Counted from the stretch's first letter, positions 1-8,114 are shown. The stretch: 64,000 bases of DNA from Haloferax denitrificans ATCC 35960 (GCF_000337795.1 NZ_AOLP01000009.1:124001-188000); one strand, 5' to 3'. Made by a program: numbers and translations. Notes: generated by a model from the letters alone, not told the origin.

Positions 1-273
1 GAGCCAGACGTTCGAGATGTCGCCGGGCGCGAGCGTCGCAAGCTTCTCGTACAGTTCCGTGCGGACCTCGACGGGGTACGACGCCTGCACGTAGGTCAGC
101 TTCGCGGCCTGTTCCTGAATCGCGGAGGTGACCGCGGGGTGGGAGTGGCCGAGCGCCGCGACGGCGTAGCTCGCGCCGAAGTCGAGGTACTCGGTGCCGT
201 CGTCCGAGTAGAGATACGGCCCCTCGCCGGACTCGATGGCGATGGGTTTCTCGTTGAAGACGAAGCCGCTCAT
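1..273 (-). CDS. argD: Acetylornithine/LysW-ornithine aminotransferase, N-terminal part
   Basis: The first 91 codons of a class-III PLP aminotransferase; the rest lies beyond the left edge of the window. The readable N-terminus (MSGFVFNEKPIAIESGEGPYL, then YLDFGASYAVAALGHSHP) is typical of the ArgD/LysJ family, which transaminates the semialdehyde carried on acetyl or LysW to the ornithine form. Its ATG overlaps the argB stop codon as ATGA, so it is the last visible gene of the argW-argX-argC-argB-argD operon and is probably translationally coupled. The context with argW and argX makes the LysW-linked substrate more likely than the acetylated one. PLP-binding residues cannot be checked here. 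Confidence 0.9.
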   Translation of the reverse strand, partial: MSGFVFNEKPIAIESGEGPYLYSDDGTEYLDFGASYAVAALGHSHPAVTSAIQEQAAKLTYVQASYPVEVRTELYEKLATLAPGDISNVWL

Positions 274-1202
274 TGTTCGGCCCCCTCGGCTTCGACCAGC
301 GCGCCGGGCGTCACGTGCGTGCCGCCGCCGTTGAGCGCCGTCACGATGGGGTCGTTCAGGTTCGCGTCGGAGACGACGACCTCGGCGGCCCCGCCGTCGA
401 GCGCCTCTTTCGCGGCCATGACCTTCTTCGTCATGAACCCTTCAGCGGCCGATTCGAGCGCCGAGAACTCCTCGGGCGTGTCGGCCGTCTCGATGAGCGT
501 GGACTCGTCGTCGGGGTCGGCGTAGACGCCCTTCACGTCGGTGAGGACGACGAGTTTCGCGCCGAGCGCGCCAGCGACCGCGGCGGCGGCGCGGTCGGCG
601 TCGGCGTTGACCGGTACGCCGTCGTCGGCGAGCATCGGAACGGTCACGATGGGCGTGTAACCGCCGTCGAGGAGCGTTTCGAGGAGCGTCGCGTTCACCG
701 AGGTAATCTTCCCGGAGTGGTCGCCGCGCTTGATTTTCTTCTTGCCGTCTTCGACGACGCGGACGGCCGACTTGCGCGGGCCGGTCAGGAGGCCGCCGTC
801 GACGCCCGAGAGGCCGAGCGCGTCGACGCCCGCCTCGCGGAACAGCGCGGTCAGGTCGGTGTTGAGCTTGCCGGGCATCACCATCGAGAAGACCTCCATG
901 GTGCGCTCGTCGGTGAAGCGGCCGGAGACGCCCGAGGGCGACTCGACGTAGGTCGGTTCTTCGCCGAGTTCTTCGAGCGTCTCGTCGACGGCGGTCGAGC
1001 CGCCGTGGACGACGACCACGTCGGTGCCGTTGGCGACGAGGTGGGCCACGTCGGAGACGGCTCCCTGCGGGTCGACGGCCTTCGCGCCGCCGATTTTGAC
1101 GACGACCGGCGGCTCGGAGCCGCCATCGGTGAGTAGGTTCGCTTCGTTGTCGACGAGCTGTTCGTGTGCCGCGAGCAGTTCCTCGCGTGTGTATCCTGTC
1201 AT
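270..1202 (-). CDS. argB: Acetylglutamate / LysW-glutamate kinase
   Basis: Amino-acid kinase family protein of 310 residues, the usual length. After an N-terminal stretch of about 35 residues comes the phosphate-binding VVVKIGGAKAVDP segment, then the VVVVHGGST loop and a C-terminal ATP site with VVLTDVKGVYADP. It phosphorylates the gamma-carboxylate of the carrier-bound glutamate, the second step of arginine synthesis. Because LysW (argW) and the ligase argX are in the same operon, the substrate is inferred to be LysW-gamma-glutamate rather than free N-acetylglutamate. A 54-base gap separates it from argC; it overlaps argD by 4 bases. Confidence 0.93.
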   Translation of the reverse strand: MTGYTREELLAAHEQLVDNEANLLTDGGSEPPVVVKIGGAKAVDPQGAVSDVAHLVANGTDVVVVHGGSTAVDETLEELGEEPTYVESPSGVSGRFTDERTMEVFSMVMPGKLNTDLTALFREAGVDALGLSGVDGGLLTGPRKSAVRVVEDGKKKIKRGDHSGKITSVNATLLETLLDGGYTPIVTVPMLADDGVPVNADADRAAAAVAGALGAKLVVLTDVKGVYADPDDESTLIETADTPEEFSALESAAEGFMTKKVMAAKEALDGGAAEVVVSDANLNDPIVTALNGGGTHVTPGALVEAEGAEQ

Positions 1203-1256
1203 AGTCGAAATGGTGCGTAAATCGTGGGTCGGAGCGAGCGTTCGGGGGCGGTGCGG

Positions 1257-2300
1257 TCAGGGCGAGCCGATGGGGTGGAAGCCGGTGAAGTCGAGTCCGG
1301 CGGTCTCGTCCAGCCCGAGCGCGATGTTGGCGGCGTGGACCGCCTGCCCCGCGGAGCCTTTCATCATGTTGTCGATGGCCGAGAAGACGACGAGTCGTCG
1401 GTTTCCGGGGTCGATTTCGAAGCCGACCTCGCCGAAGTTCGTCCCGGCGACCGACTTCGGTTCCGGGTAGCGGTAGACGCCGCCGCCGCCGGCGACGGTG
1501 CGCATGAACGGTTCGTCGCCGTAGGAGCCGCGGAACGCTTTCCACATGTCGCCCTTCGAGACGGGGCCGTCGGGGAAGACGTGACAGGTCGCCGCCGCGC
1601 CGCGGACCATGTCGACCGCGTGGACGGTAAACGAGACCGAGAGGCCGAGGTACTCCTCGATTTCGGCCTCGTGGCGGTGGCCGGTCGGCGCGTAGGGGCG
1701 GACGATGCCCGAGCGCTCGGCGTGCGACGACGCCTTGCTCGCGCCCGCGCCGCCCTCCGACGAGCCGACTTTCACGTCCACGACGACCTGCTCGTCGCCG
1801 GAGAGGATGCCGGCGTCGAAAAGCGGCTTGAGGCCGAGAATCGTCGCGGTCGCGTTACAGCCGCCCGCGGCGATGAGGTCCGCGCCGGGGAGGTTCTCGC
1901 GGTTCAGTTCGGGGAGCGCGTACTCCGACTTCTCCAGATACTCGGGGCAGACGTGGCCGTCGTACCACTCGTCGTACTGCGCCGCCTCGGAGAGACGGAA
2001 GTCCGCAGAGAGGTCGACGACGGTGTCCGCCGCGTCCTGAAAGGCGTCGATGTGCTCCATCGAGACGCCGTGGGGCGTCGCCGTGAACAGCACGTCGACC
2101 GATTCGAGGTCCTCCGGCGAGGTGAAACGGAGGTCGAGGTGACGAAGGTTCGGGTGGACGTGACCGACGGTCTTGCGCTCGTAAGAGCGGCTCGTGGCCT
2201 GTTCGACGTCGAAGTTCGGGTGGCCGTCGAGCAGGCGGAGCAGTTCGCCGCCGGTGAAGCCGGAGCCGCCGACGACGCCCGCGGTGAGCTGGTCGCTCAC
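1257..2300 (-). CDS. argC: N-acetyl-gamma-glutamyl-phosphate / LysW-glutamyl-phosphate reductase
   Basis: NADPH-dependent reductase of 347 residues. The Rossmann start (AGVVGGSGFTGGELLRLL) is followed by the catalytic cysteine motif AAGGCNATA near residue 147, and later by histidine-rich segments typical of ArgC/LysY. It converts the acyl-phosphate made by ArgB into the semialdehyde used by ArgD. The start is GTG and overlaps the argX stop as GTGA, which fixes the start and indicates coupling. No anomalies in length or motifs. Confidence 0.94.
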   Translation of the reverse strand: MSDQLTAGVVGGSGFTGGELLRLLDGHPNFDVEQATSRSYERKTVGHVHPNLRHLDLRFTSPEDLESVDVLFTATPHGVSMEHIDAFQDAADTVVDLSADFRLSEAAQYDEWYDGHVCPEYLEKSEYALPELNRENLPGADLIAAGGCNATATILGLKPLFDAGILSGDEQVVVDVKVGSSEGGAGASKASSHAERSGIVRPYAPTGHRHEAEIEEYLGLSVSFTVHAVDMVRGAAATCHVFPDGPVSKGDMWKAFRGSYGDEPFMRTVAGGGGVYRYPEPKSVAGTNFGEVGFEIDPGNRRLVVFSAIDNMMKGSAGQAVHAANIALGLDETAGLDFTGFHPIGSP

Positions 2301-3220
2301 GCCGAGACCTCCGCCAGCGACTGCTCGCCGTCGACCTTGGCTTCGAGCCAGTCGACGACCGTCGCGGGAACGTCCGCCTCGACGGCGTCGTTGAGCGCCT
2401 TGAACTCGACGGTGTGGTTGACCTCGTGGACGGTGTAATCAACGTCAGACTGCGTCTGACGGGCCTCCGAATCACCGGATTCGGAGACGACTCCCGTCTC
2501 CATGAGGTCGACGCCGAGTAAGCCGCCGCCGACCGCGTCGGACGCCTGCTTGACGAGTTCTTTCGCGCGGTCGTCGAGTTCGAACTCCTCGACGCTCGCG
2601 CCCTTCGCGGCGTTCGTGAGCCAGTGGTCCGACGAGCGGACCATCGCGGCCACGGGTTCGCCGTCGACGGCGAGCACGCGGATGTCGCGGCCCGGTTTCT
2701 CGACGAACTCCTGGATGTAGAACACCTTGTGCTCGTAGTTACCGAGCGTCGACTTGTGTTCGAGGATGGCCTCGGCGGCCGACTCGGAGTCGATTTTCGC
2801 CATCAGGCGACCCCACGAGCCGACGACCGGCTTGAGGACGCAGGGGTAGCCGAACTCCTCGACGATTTCCATCGCCGACTCGACCGTGAAGGCAACTTTC
2901 GTGTTCGGCGTGGGTACGCCCGCGTCCGCGAGCGCGAGGCTGTTTTTCGCCTTGTCGGCGCAGATGTCGGCGGTCTCGTGGGAGTTGACGACCGGGATTC
3001 CGTACGACTGCAGGAAGCGCGTGATGTAGATGCTCCTGCTCGTCGCCAGACAGCGGTCGACCACCACGTCGAGTCCGTCGAACGATTCCGGCGGCTCCGT
3101 GAGGTCGAACTGCTCTTTCCGAACGTCTATCTTCGTCACCTCGTGGCCGCGGTCGCGAAGCTCGTTGAGAAGCAGCTTCTCGTCGCGGCGAATCCGGGAA
3201 TAGAGCAGTCCAACGTGCAA
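2297..3220 (-). CDS. argX: Glutamate--LysW ligase ArgX, RimK-type ATP-grasp
   Basis: ATP-grasp ligase of 307 residues that joins glutamate to the C-terminal glutamate of the carrier protein LysW. The N-terminus HVGLLYSRIRRDEKLLL, the central VLKPVVGSWGR segment and the terminal NHTVEFK region are characteristic of LysX/ArgX. The start is TTG, one base after the argW stop codon, with a GGGGAG Shine-Dalgarno-like sequence inside the end of argW; the family N-terminus begins here and no ATG is available. Around residues 241-259 an extra segment of about 18 residues separates GVDLMET from YTVHEVNH. It is encoded by a run of three inverted repeats, annotated separately. The active-site segments on both sides are intact. 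Confidence 0.92.
   Translation of the reverse strand: MHVGLLYSRIRRDEKLLLNELRDRGHEVTKIDVRKEQFDLTEPPESFDGLDVVVDRCLATSRSIYITRFLQSYGIPVVNSHETADICADKAKNSLALADAGVPTPNTKVAFTVESAMEIVEEFGYPCVLKPVVGSWGRLMAKIDSESAAEAILEHKSTLGNYEHKVFYIQEFVEKPGRDIRVLAVDGEPVAAMVRSSDHWLTNAAKGASVEEFELDDRAKELVKQASDAVGGGLLGVDLMETGVVSESGDSEARQTQSDVDYTVHEVNHTVEFKALNDAVEADVPATVVDWLEAKVDGEQSLAEVSA
2443..2500. repeat. Three consecutive palindromes inserted in frame in argX
   Basis: Three inverted repeats follow each other: CGTCAGAC/GTCTGACG (2443-2461, 3-base loop), CTCCGAATC/GATTCGGAG (2465-2486, 4-base loop) and GAGACG/CGTCTC (2484-2500, 5-base loop). All arms are perfect. The block coincides with a peptide insertion in ArgX that LysX/ArgX proteins I remember from Thermus and Sulfolobus do not have. 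It keeps the reading frame. It resembles a palindromic repeat element tolerated inside a gene. Whether copies exist elsewhere in the genome cannot be seen from this window. Confidence 0.7.
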
Positions 3221-3221
3221 T

Positions 3222-3401
3222 TTACTCTCCCCAGTCCTCTTCGAGCTCGGGCGCTTCTTCGAGTGTCACGGGGTCGAGGGAGACGACTTCCAGCTCTGCG
3301 CCCGTGGCGGGGCTGTCGATGATTTCGCCGACTTCGACGTCGGACGGCAGTTCGATTTCCTCTCCGCTCAGCGGGTCTTCCGCGGTGATGGTGTCGCTCA
3401 T
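3222..3401 (-). CDS. argW: Amino-group carrier protein LysW/ArgW
   Basis: A 59-residue, very acidic carrier protein ending in EEDWGE, the hallmark C-terminus to which ArgX attaches glutamate. The middle section (TGAELEVVSLDPVTLEE) matches the LysW core. LysW of Thermus folds around a zinc held by CxxC pairs; this protein has no cysteine at all, the corresponding positions being TAED and DSPA. It is first gene of the argW-argX-argC-argB-argD operon and is followed after one base by the TTG start of argX. The ATG is preceded by a TATA-like TTTAATA 27-33 bases upstream, which supports the start. Function is secure from the tail and context. Confidence 0.93.
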   Translation of the reverse strand: MSDTITAEDPLSGEEIELPSDVEVGEIIDSPATGAELEVVSLDPVTLEEAPELEEDWGE

Positions 3402-3427
3402 TACATCCGTGGCTGGTCGACGGACGG

Positions 3428-3472
3428 TATTAAAGGCGTCGAAAATTACGCGACAAAAATTAATGCAAAGAA
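3428..3472 (-). promoter_or_regulatory. argW operon promoter with shared arg element
   Basis: On the minus strand TTTAATA (3428-3434) lies about 30 bases before the argW ATG and fits a haloarchaeal TATA box for a short-leader transcript. Farther upstream, 3462-3472 reads TTCTTTGCATT on the minus strand. The same 11 bases occur in the argG promoter at 6401-6411 in the opposite orientation relative to transcription, so it is a candidate arginine-regulation site. The TATA call is pattern based; the regulatory role is inference. Confidence 0.5.
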
Positions 3473-3562
3473 GTCTCTAACGGGTGTTATCTGTCGAATC
3501 GGCCGAACGCACGGGCCGGCCGAACGACGCGTCGAGCTTGGGTGCCACGCTCACTCGACGCC

Positions 3563-3601
3563 GGAGACGGGACCGGTCGTCGGACCGGTCGACCCGTCTC
3601 C
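3563..3601 (-). terminator. Stable stem-loop after argH
   Basis: GGAGACGGG / CCCGTCTCC form the outer arms and ACCGGTC / GACCGGT the inner arms, with a 4-base loop and a 3-base bulge. It lies 80-120 bases downstream of the argH stop and before the argW promoter. It has no T-run, so it may be a 3'-end processing or stability element rather than an intrinsic terminator. Confidence 0.4.
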
Positions 3602-3682
3602 CGCGTCGGGCGTGGTGGTCGTCGTCGCGGCGCGGTCGCTCGCGGTCGTCGAAGCAGGCCCGCGGGCGTCGCGTGGTCGGAC

Positions 3683-5149
3683 TCAGACATAGCTCGAAAC
3701 CTCCTCGTCGAGGCCCTCGGCGGCCGCCGCGAGCGAGTCGCGGGCGTCGGCGACGGCGGCGGCGTCGTCCGAGAGCTCGTCGCGGGCCGTCGAGAGCGTC
3801 GCCTCCACGGCGGCGGGTGCGGGCCCGCCGACCGAATCGCGACTCGCCACGCTCTCGGTCGGGTCGAGCGCGGCTTCGACGGCCTCGGCTGTCACGTGCG
3901 TAAAGAGTGACTCACCTAATACGTCCGTAGCGACGGCGTCAAGTGTTGCCACGTCGGGCGTTCCCTCGGAGCGGGCGGCCGCCTCCGCGACGACCTCGTG
4001 GGCCGTGCGGAACGGCAGGCCGGCCATCGCCAGCAGGTCCGCCACGCCGGTCGCGGTCGAGAAACCGTCGCCGGCGGCCGCGGCGAGTTCGTCTTCGGGC
4101 CACGTCGCCGACCCGACCGCGCCGGCGGCCACCGCGGCCGCCTCGGCCACGTCGTCGACGGTGCGGAACGCGTGTTTGTGGGCGCGCTGGAGGTCGCGGT
4201 TGTACGCGCGCGGCAGTCCCTTCAGCGTCGTCAGGAGGCCGGTGAGCTCCCCGACGGCGTCGCCCGCAACGGCGCGGACGAGTTCCATCGTGTCGGGGTT
4301 CTTCTTCTGCGGCATGATGGAGGAGGTCGACGAGTAGTCGTCCGACAGCTCGACGAGCCCCTTGTTCGAGAATATCACGAGGTCCTCGGCGAGGCCGGAG
4401 AGCGTGACCGCGTGGGTCGTGAGCGCCGACAGCGTCTCGGCGAGGAAGTCGCGGGTCGCGGAAGCGTCCATCGAATTCTCCATCACGCGGTCGAAGCCGA
4501 GCAGGTCGGAGACGAGTTCGCGGTTCACGTCGAAGGGCGTGCCCGCGAACGCCGCCGACCCGAGCGGCGACTGGTTGATGCGCTCGTACGCGCACATGAG
4601 GCGGGCGCAGTCGCGGGCGACCGCCCGCTCGTACGAGCACAGGAAGTGCGCGACCGTCGTCGGTTGCGCGGGCTGGAGGTGCGTGTAGCCGGGCATCACC
4701 GTCTCGGTGTGTTCGGCGGCCGTCTCGACCAGCGACTCGCGCAGGGCGAGCGCCGCGTCGAGGGCCGAAAGCACGTCCTCGCGCAGGCGGTAGCGGATGC
4801 AGGTCGCCACCTCGTCGTTGCGCGAGCGGGCGGTGTGCATCTTCCCGCCGTCGGGACCGACGATGTCGATGACGGCGGCCTCGATGGCCTCGTGGACGTC
4901 TTCGCCGCCGGAAAGCGAGCCGTGGCCCGCGGCCTCGACCTCGTCCAGCGCGGCGAGAATTTCGCTCGCGACCTCGGACTCGATGATATCCTGCGACGCG
5001 AGCATCACGACGTGCGCCCGGTCGACGGCGAGGTCGGCCTCGAAGATGCGTTCGTCGGCCGCGAGGCTCGACATGAACCCGCGGGCGGGGCCGCCGCTGA
5101 AGCGGTCCCGGCGGATGACGCCCTCGGAGTCGCCGTCCTCGCCTGCCAT
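3683..5149 (-). CDS. argH: Argininosuccinate lyase
   Basis: Fumarase/aspartase superfamily enzyme of 488 residues that splits argininosuccinate into arginine and fumarate. The superfamily signature GSSIMPQKKNPD (written here as STSSIMPQKKNPD) sits near residue 277, and the TARSRNDEVAT and PGYTHLQPAQPT segments hold substrate-binding and catalytic residues. The ATG follows the argG stop by one base, so argG and argH are cotranscribed. After the stop codon the same frame continues for about 43 codons rich in Thr, Ala and Ser before a second stop, which may be only sequence composition. Confidence 0.96.
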   Translation of the reverse strand: MAGEDGDSEGVIRRDRFSGGPARGFMSSLAADERIFEADLAVDRAHVVMLASQDIIESEVASEILAALDEVEAAGHGSLSGGEDVHEAIEAAVIDIVGPDGGKMHTARSRNDEVATCIRYRLREDVLSALDAALALRESLVETAAEHTETVMPGYTHLQPAQPTTVAHFLCSYERAVARDCARLMCAYERINQSPLGSAAFAGTPFDVNRELVSDLLGFDRVMENSMDASATRDFLAETLSALTTHAVTLSGLAEDLVIFSNKGLVELSDDYSSTSSIMPQKKNPDTMELVRAVAGDAVGELTGLLTTLKGLPRAYNRDLQRAHKHAFRTVDDVAEAAAVAAGAVGSATWPEDELAAAAGDGFSTATGVADLLAMAGLPFRTAHEVVAEAAARSEGTPDVATLDAVATDVLGESLFTHVTAEAVEAALDPTESVASRDSVGGPAPAAVEATLSTARDELSDDAAAVADARDSLAAAAEGLDEEVSSYV

Positions 5150-5150
5150 C

Positions 5151-6368
5151 TTACTCGTCGCTACCGCCGTCTGCGGCCAGTTCGGGCTTCTGCTTCTTCG
5201 CGCTCTGGTTGGCGAGACGCGCCTGGAAGCCGTGGTACTTGGCGACGCCCGTAGCGTCGGCCTGCTCGATGCCGTCGACCGTCTCCGTGTTGAAGGAGGC
5301 GGCGGACTCGGAGTACGCGGCGTACTCGGACTCGCGGCCGACCGGGCGGGCCTGTCCGCCCTCGAACTTGATGGTCACGGTGCCCGTGACGCGCTCTTGG
5401 GTCTTTTCGAGGAAGGCGTTCAGCGCGCCCACGAGCGGGGCGTCGATGAGGCCCTCGTAGGCCTTCTGGGACCACTCGTTGTCCACGGTGGCCTTGAAGT
5501 CGCGTTCCTCCTTCGTGAGGACGAGCCCTTCGAGCGCCTCGTGGGCGTTCAGGAGCGTCGTCGCGGCCGGGTGCTCGTAGTTCTCGCGCACCTTGAGGCC
5601 GAGCATGCGGTCTTCCATCATGTCCGTGCGGCCGACGCCGTGCTTGCCGGCCTTCTCGTTGAGAAGCGAGATGAGTTCGAGGGGTTCGAGCTCCTCGTCG
5701 TCGACGGCGACCGGGTAGCCGTCTTCGAACGTGATTTCGATGAGTTCCGTCTCGCTCGAGGGCTGGTCGGTCCACTCGTAGATGTCCTCCGGCGGGACGT
5801 AGCCGGGGTCTTCCAGTTGTCCGCCCTCGATGGAACGGCTCCAGAGGTTCGTGTCGATGGACCAGACGCCCTCGTTGCCGCCCTGCACCGGGAGGTCCTT
5901 CTCGGCGGCGTACTCGATTTCCCACTCGCGGGTCATGCCCATCTCGCGGACGGGCGCGATGACTTCGAGGTCGGAGGCGCGCCAGACGGCCTCGAAACGG
6001 AGCTGGTCGTTGCCCTTGCCCGTACAGCCGTGGGCGATGCCGTCACAGCCCTGCTCCTCGGCGAGTTCGAGGATGGCCTTGGCGATGACCGGGCGCGCGA
6101 GCGCGGTGCCGAGCGGATAGCCCTGATAGTCCGCGTTGGCGCAGACCGAGTCGAGACAGAGCTGTGCGAACTCCTGTTTCGCGTCGACGACGTGGTGTTC
6201 CAGTCCGAGGGCCTCGGCCGTCTCGTAGGCCTCCTCGAACTCCTCTTCGGGCTGGCCGACGTCGACCGTGACGCCGACGACCTCGTCGTATCCGTACTCC
6301 TCTTCGAGAATCGGGACGCAGACTGTCGTGTCGAGTCCGCCCGAGAACGCGAGTGCGACTTTCTTCAT
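5151..6368 (-). CDS. argG: Argininosuccinate synthase
   Basis: ATP-dependent ligase of 405 residues that condenses citrulline with aspartate. The start MKKVALAFSGGLDTTVC contains the PP-loop SGGLDTT; further conserved segments are AHGCTGKGNDQLRFE and the citrulline/aspartate-binding core. An in-frame ATG 14 codons upstream exists, but the PP-loop normally lies within the first dozen residues and a TATA element sits about 27 bases before 6368, so this start is preferred. First gene of the argG-argH unit. Confidence 0.96.
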   Translation of the reverse strand: MKKVALAFSGGLDTTVCVPILEEEYGYDEVVGVTVDVGQPEEEFEEAYETAEALGLEHHVVDAKQEFAQLCLDSVCANADYQGYPLGTALARPVIAKAILELAEEQGCDGIAHGCTGKGNDQLRFEAVWRASDLEVIAPVREMGMTREWEIEYAAEKDLPVQGGNEGVWSIDTNLWSRSIEGGQLEDPGYVPPEDIYEWTDQPSSETELIEITFEDGYPVAVDDEELEPLELISLLNEKAGKHGVGRTDMMEDRMLGLKVRENYEHPAATTLLNAHEALEGLVLTKEERDFKATVDNEWSQKAYEGLIDAPLVGALNAFLEKTQERVTGTVTIKFEGGQARPVGRESEYAAYSESAASFNTETVDGIEQADATGVAKYHGFQARLANQSAKKQKPELAADGGSDE

Positions 6369-6393
6369 GTACTCGTCTGTGGCGGGGACATAC

Positions 6394-6411
6394 AGATAAA
6401 TTCTTTGCATT
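6394..6411 (-). promoter_or_regulatory. argG promoter
   Basis: Minus-strand TTTATCT (6394-6400) is centred about 28 bases before the argG ATG, as for a leaderless haloarchaeal transcript. The adjoining 6401-6411 carries the 11-base element shared with the argW promoter. A perfect GGCCCT-AA-AGGGCC palindrome lies farther upstream at 6502-6515, of unknown role. Otherwise 6412-6642 shows no gene. Confidence 0.5.
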
Positions 6412-6642
6412 CGTTTTATGAAATTAAGTGGTAGAGATGCCTATAGGCACGAAAACAGGAGATTAGCAATTTCGACGTGTCCCGAAGGAGATGATGATTG
6501 TGGCCCTAAAGGGCCCGTCGTCGGGGTCGGACAGCCGCGGCTCGCAGTGGGGCAAAAGTGGCGCAAGTACTGCGAGTCGCCATTGTTGTGGAACGCTACG
6601 ATGTCATCCCTATTAAACGCTTCCGGCGACGCAAACGTTTCC

Positions 6643-6759
6643 TCAGTCGAGCAACTCCCCGGCGAGTTCGACCAGCAGTTCGTTGTCGACGAGCGCGAGG
6701 ACGAGCGCGACGAGCGCGACCACGACGACTGCGATGACGAGCCACTCGATAAGGGTCAT
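6643..6759 (-). CDS. Very small single-pass membrane protein
   Basis: A 38-residue ORF. MTLIEW is followed by a continuous hydrophobic helix of Val, Ala and Leu (residues 7-24) and a short acidic tail (DNELLVELAGELLD). The order, an uncharged helix with an acidic cytoplasmic end, is what a haloarchaeal single-span protein would look like. It starts with ATG, and a CTTACC element lies about 30 bases upstream. It stands alone between argG and the antiporter gene. No family recognised. Confidence 0.55.
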   Translation of the reverse strand: MTLIEWLVIAVVVVALVALVLALVDNELLVELAGELLD

Positions 6760-6899
6760 AGCACCCGCAACGTGACGGCTCCTCGGGTAAGTGCTCTGTG
6801 GCCGGCCGAGTCAGTCGAGTCGTTCGAGTCGGCCTCGGCGTTCGAGTCGGTCGCGTTCGTCGCGGCCGCAACCGACGGGCAGAAACCGCGCCGGGCGAC

Positions 6900-8114
6900 T
6901 CAGGCGCTCTCCGTCGTCCCCTCGCCGTCCGCCGCGCCGCCGCGGAAGACGAGTCGCTCCACGAGGTCCGACCGTTGCATCAGCACCGTTCCGAGCGCGC
7001 TCATGACGAAGACGTAGCCGACGGCGAACGCCGGGATGATTTCGCGCATCACCGGCGTCGTGCCCGCGGCGGCCAGCGCCGCGATGACGAGCGAGAACTC
7101 GCCGCGGGGGACCATCCCGACGCCGACCCGGAGCGACCGGTGCGCCGAGAGGTCGTACGCCCGACCGCCGAGGTAGCCCGAGAGAACCTTCGACGGCGTC
7201 GACACGACGACCGCGATGACGAGCGGGACGGCCGCCGCCGCCAACAGCGCCGGGTCGGTGCCGAGGCCGATCCAGAAGAAGAACACCGCGGCGAACACGT
7301 CGCGGACCGAGACGAGCAGGTGTTCGAGCCGCTCTCGGTGGCCGCTCGTCGAAAAGCCCATGCCGACGAAGAACGCCGCGACGGCCTCGCTCACCCCGAG
7401 CGCGAGCGCCGCGCCCGAGATGGGGACGACGACCGCGAGCGCCCGCAGGACGAACGCCTCTTGGTTCTCTACGTCGAGGACGCGGGCGAAAAGCGCCGTC
7501 CCGTACTGGACGGCCACGAACAGGAGGCCGAGGAAGCCGAAGGCGATGGCGAGCGACCGGCCGATGGCCGCGACGCCGCCGTCGCCGCCGAGCACGAGCG
7601 AGGTGACGACCGCGAGGTAGACCGCGATGGCGAGGTCCTCGAAGACGAGCGTGCCCAAAATCGGCTCCGACTCGGGGTCCGCAATCCACCCGAGGTCGAT
7701 GAGCGTCTTCGTCACGATGGCCGACGACGAGATGTAGACGATGCCGCCGAGAAGCAGCGCCTCGACCGGCGACCACCCGAGGACGAGCCCGATGGCGATA
7801 CCGATGGGGAGGTTCACCGCGAGGTCGATGACGCCCGCGCGGCCGATTTTCGCCCCGGACGCCCGGAGCCGGTCGAGGCTGAACTCCAAGCCGAGGAAAA
7901 ACAGGAGGAGGACGATACCGAGCTCCGCCAGAATCGTCACGACCTCGCCGTTCGGGACGTACGGGAGGCCGAACCGCCCGGCGACGTACGGCCCGGCGAC
8001 GACGCCGCCGACGACGTAGAGGGGAATCACCGACAGGCCGAGGCGGAGCGCGACCGCTCCGACGACCGCGAGGACGGCGAACAGGTAGCCGAATTCGAGG
8101 AGCGCCGCCGCCAT
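6900..8114 (-). CDS. CPA2-type cation:proton antiporter, KhtU/KefB-like
   Basis: Membrane protein of 404 residues with about twelve hydrophobic segments. The conserved GIVLLLFFLGLEFSLDRLR helix and the GLVLGWSPVEALLLGG and VFEDLAIAVYLA segments are typical of the CPA2 antiporter family. It probably exchanges K+ (or Na+) for protons across the cytoplasmic membrane. The start ATG overlaps the stop of the regulatory gene upstream as ATGA, which fixes the start. It lacks the C-terminal Rossmann domain of KefB; the regulatory RCK-C domain is supplied by the neighbour, the arrangement of the KhtT-KhtU pair of Bacillus. Confidence 0.85.
   Translation of the reverse strand: MAAALLEFGYLFAVLAVVGAVALRLGLSVIPLYVVGGVVAGPYVAGRFGLPYVPNGEVVTILAELGIVLLLFFLGLEFSLDRLRASGAKIGRAGVIDLAVNLPIGIAIGLVLGWSPVEALLLGGIVYISSSAIVTKTLIDLGWIADPESEPILGTLVFEDLAIAVYLAVVTSLVLGGDGGVAAIGRSLAIAFGFLGLLFVAVQYGTALFARVLDVENQEAFVLRALAVVVPISGAALALGVSEAVAAFFVGMGFSTSGHRERLEHLLVSVRDVFAAVFFFWIGLGTDPALLAAAAVPLVIAVVVSTPSKVLSGYLGGRAYDLSAHRSLRVGVGMVPRGEFSLVIAALAAAGTTPVMREIIPAFAVGYVFVMSALGTVLMQRSDLVERLVFRGGAADGEGTTESA

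Noticed and set aside
3487-3690. Open frame of 67 codons on the minus strand starting inside the argH stop
   Set aside because: Almost no acidic residues and about one-third arginine, the profile of a non-coding frame in GC-rich DNA; it crosses the strong hairpin at 3563-3601.
6369-6410. Fourteen-residue N-terminal extension of argG
   Set aside because: The extension would cover the TATA element and push the PP-loop away from the N-terminus, unlike the family.
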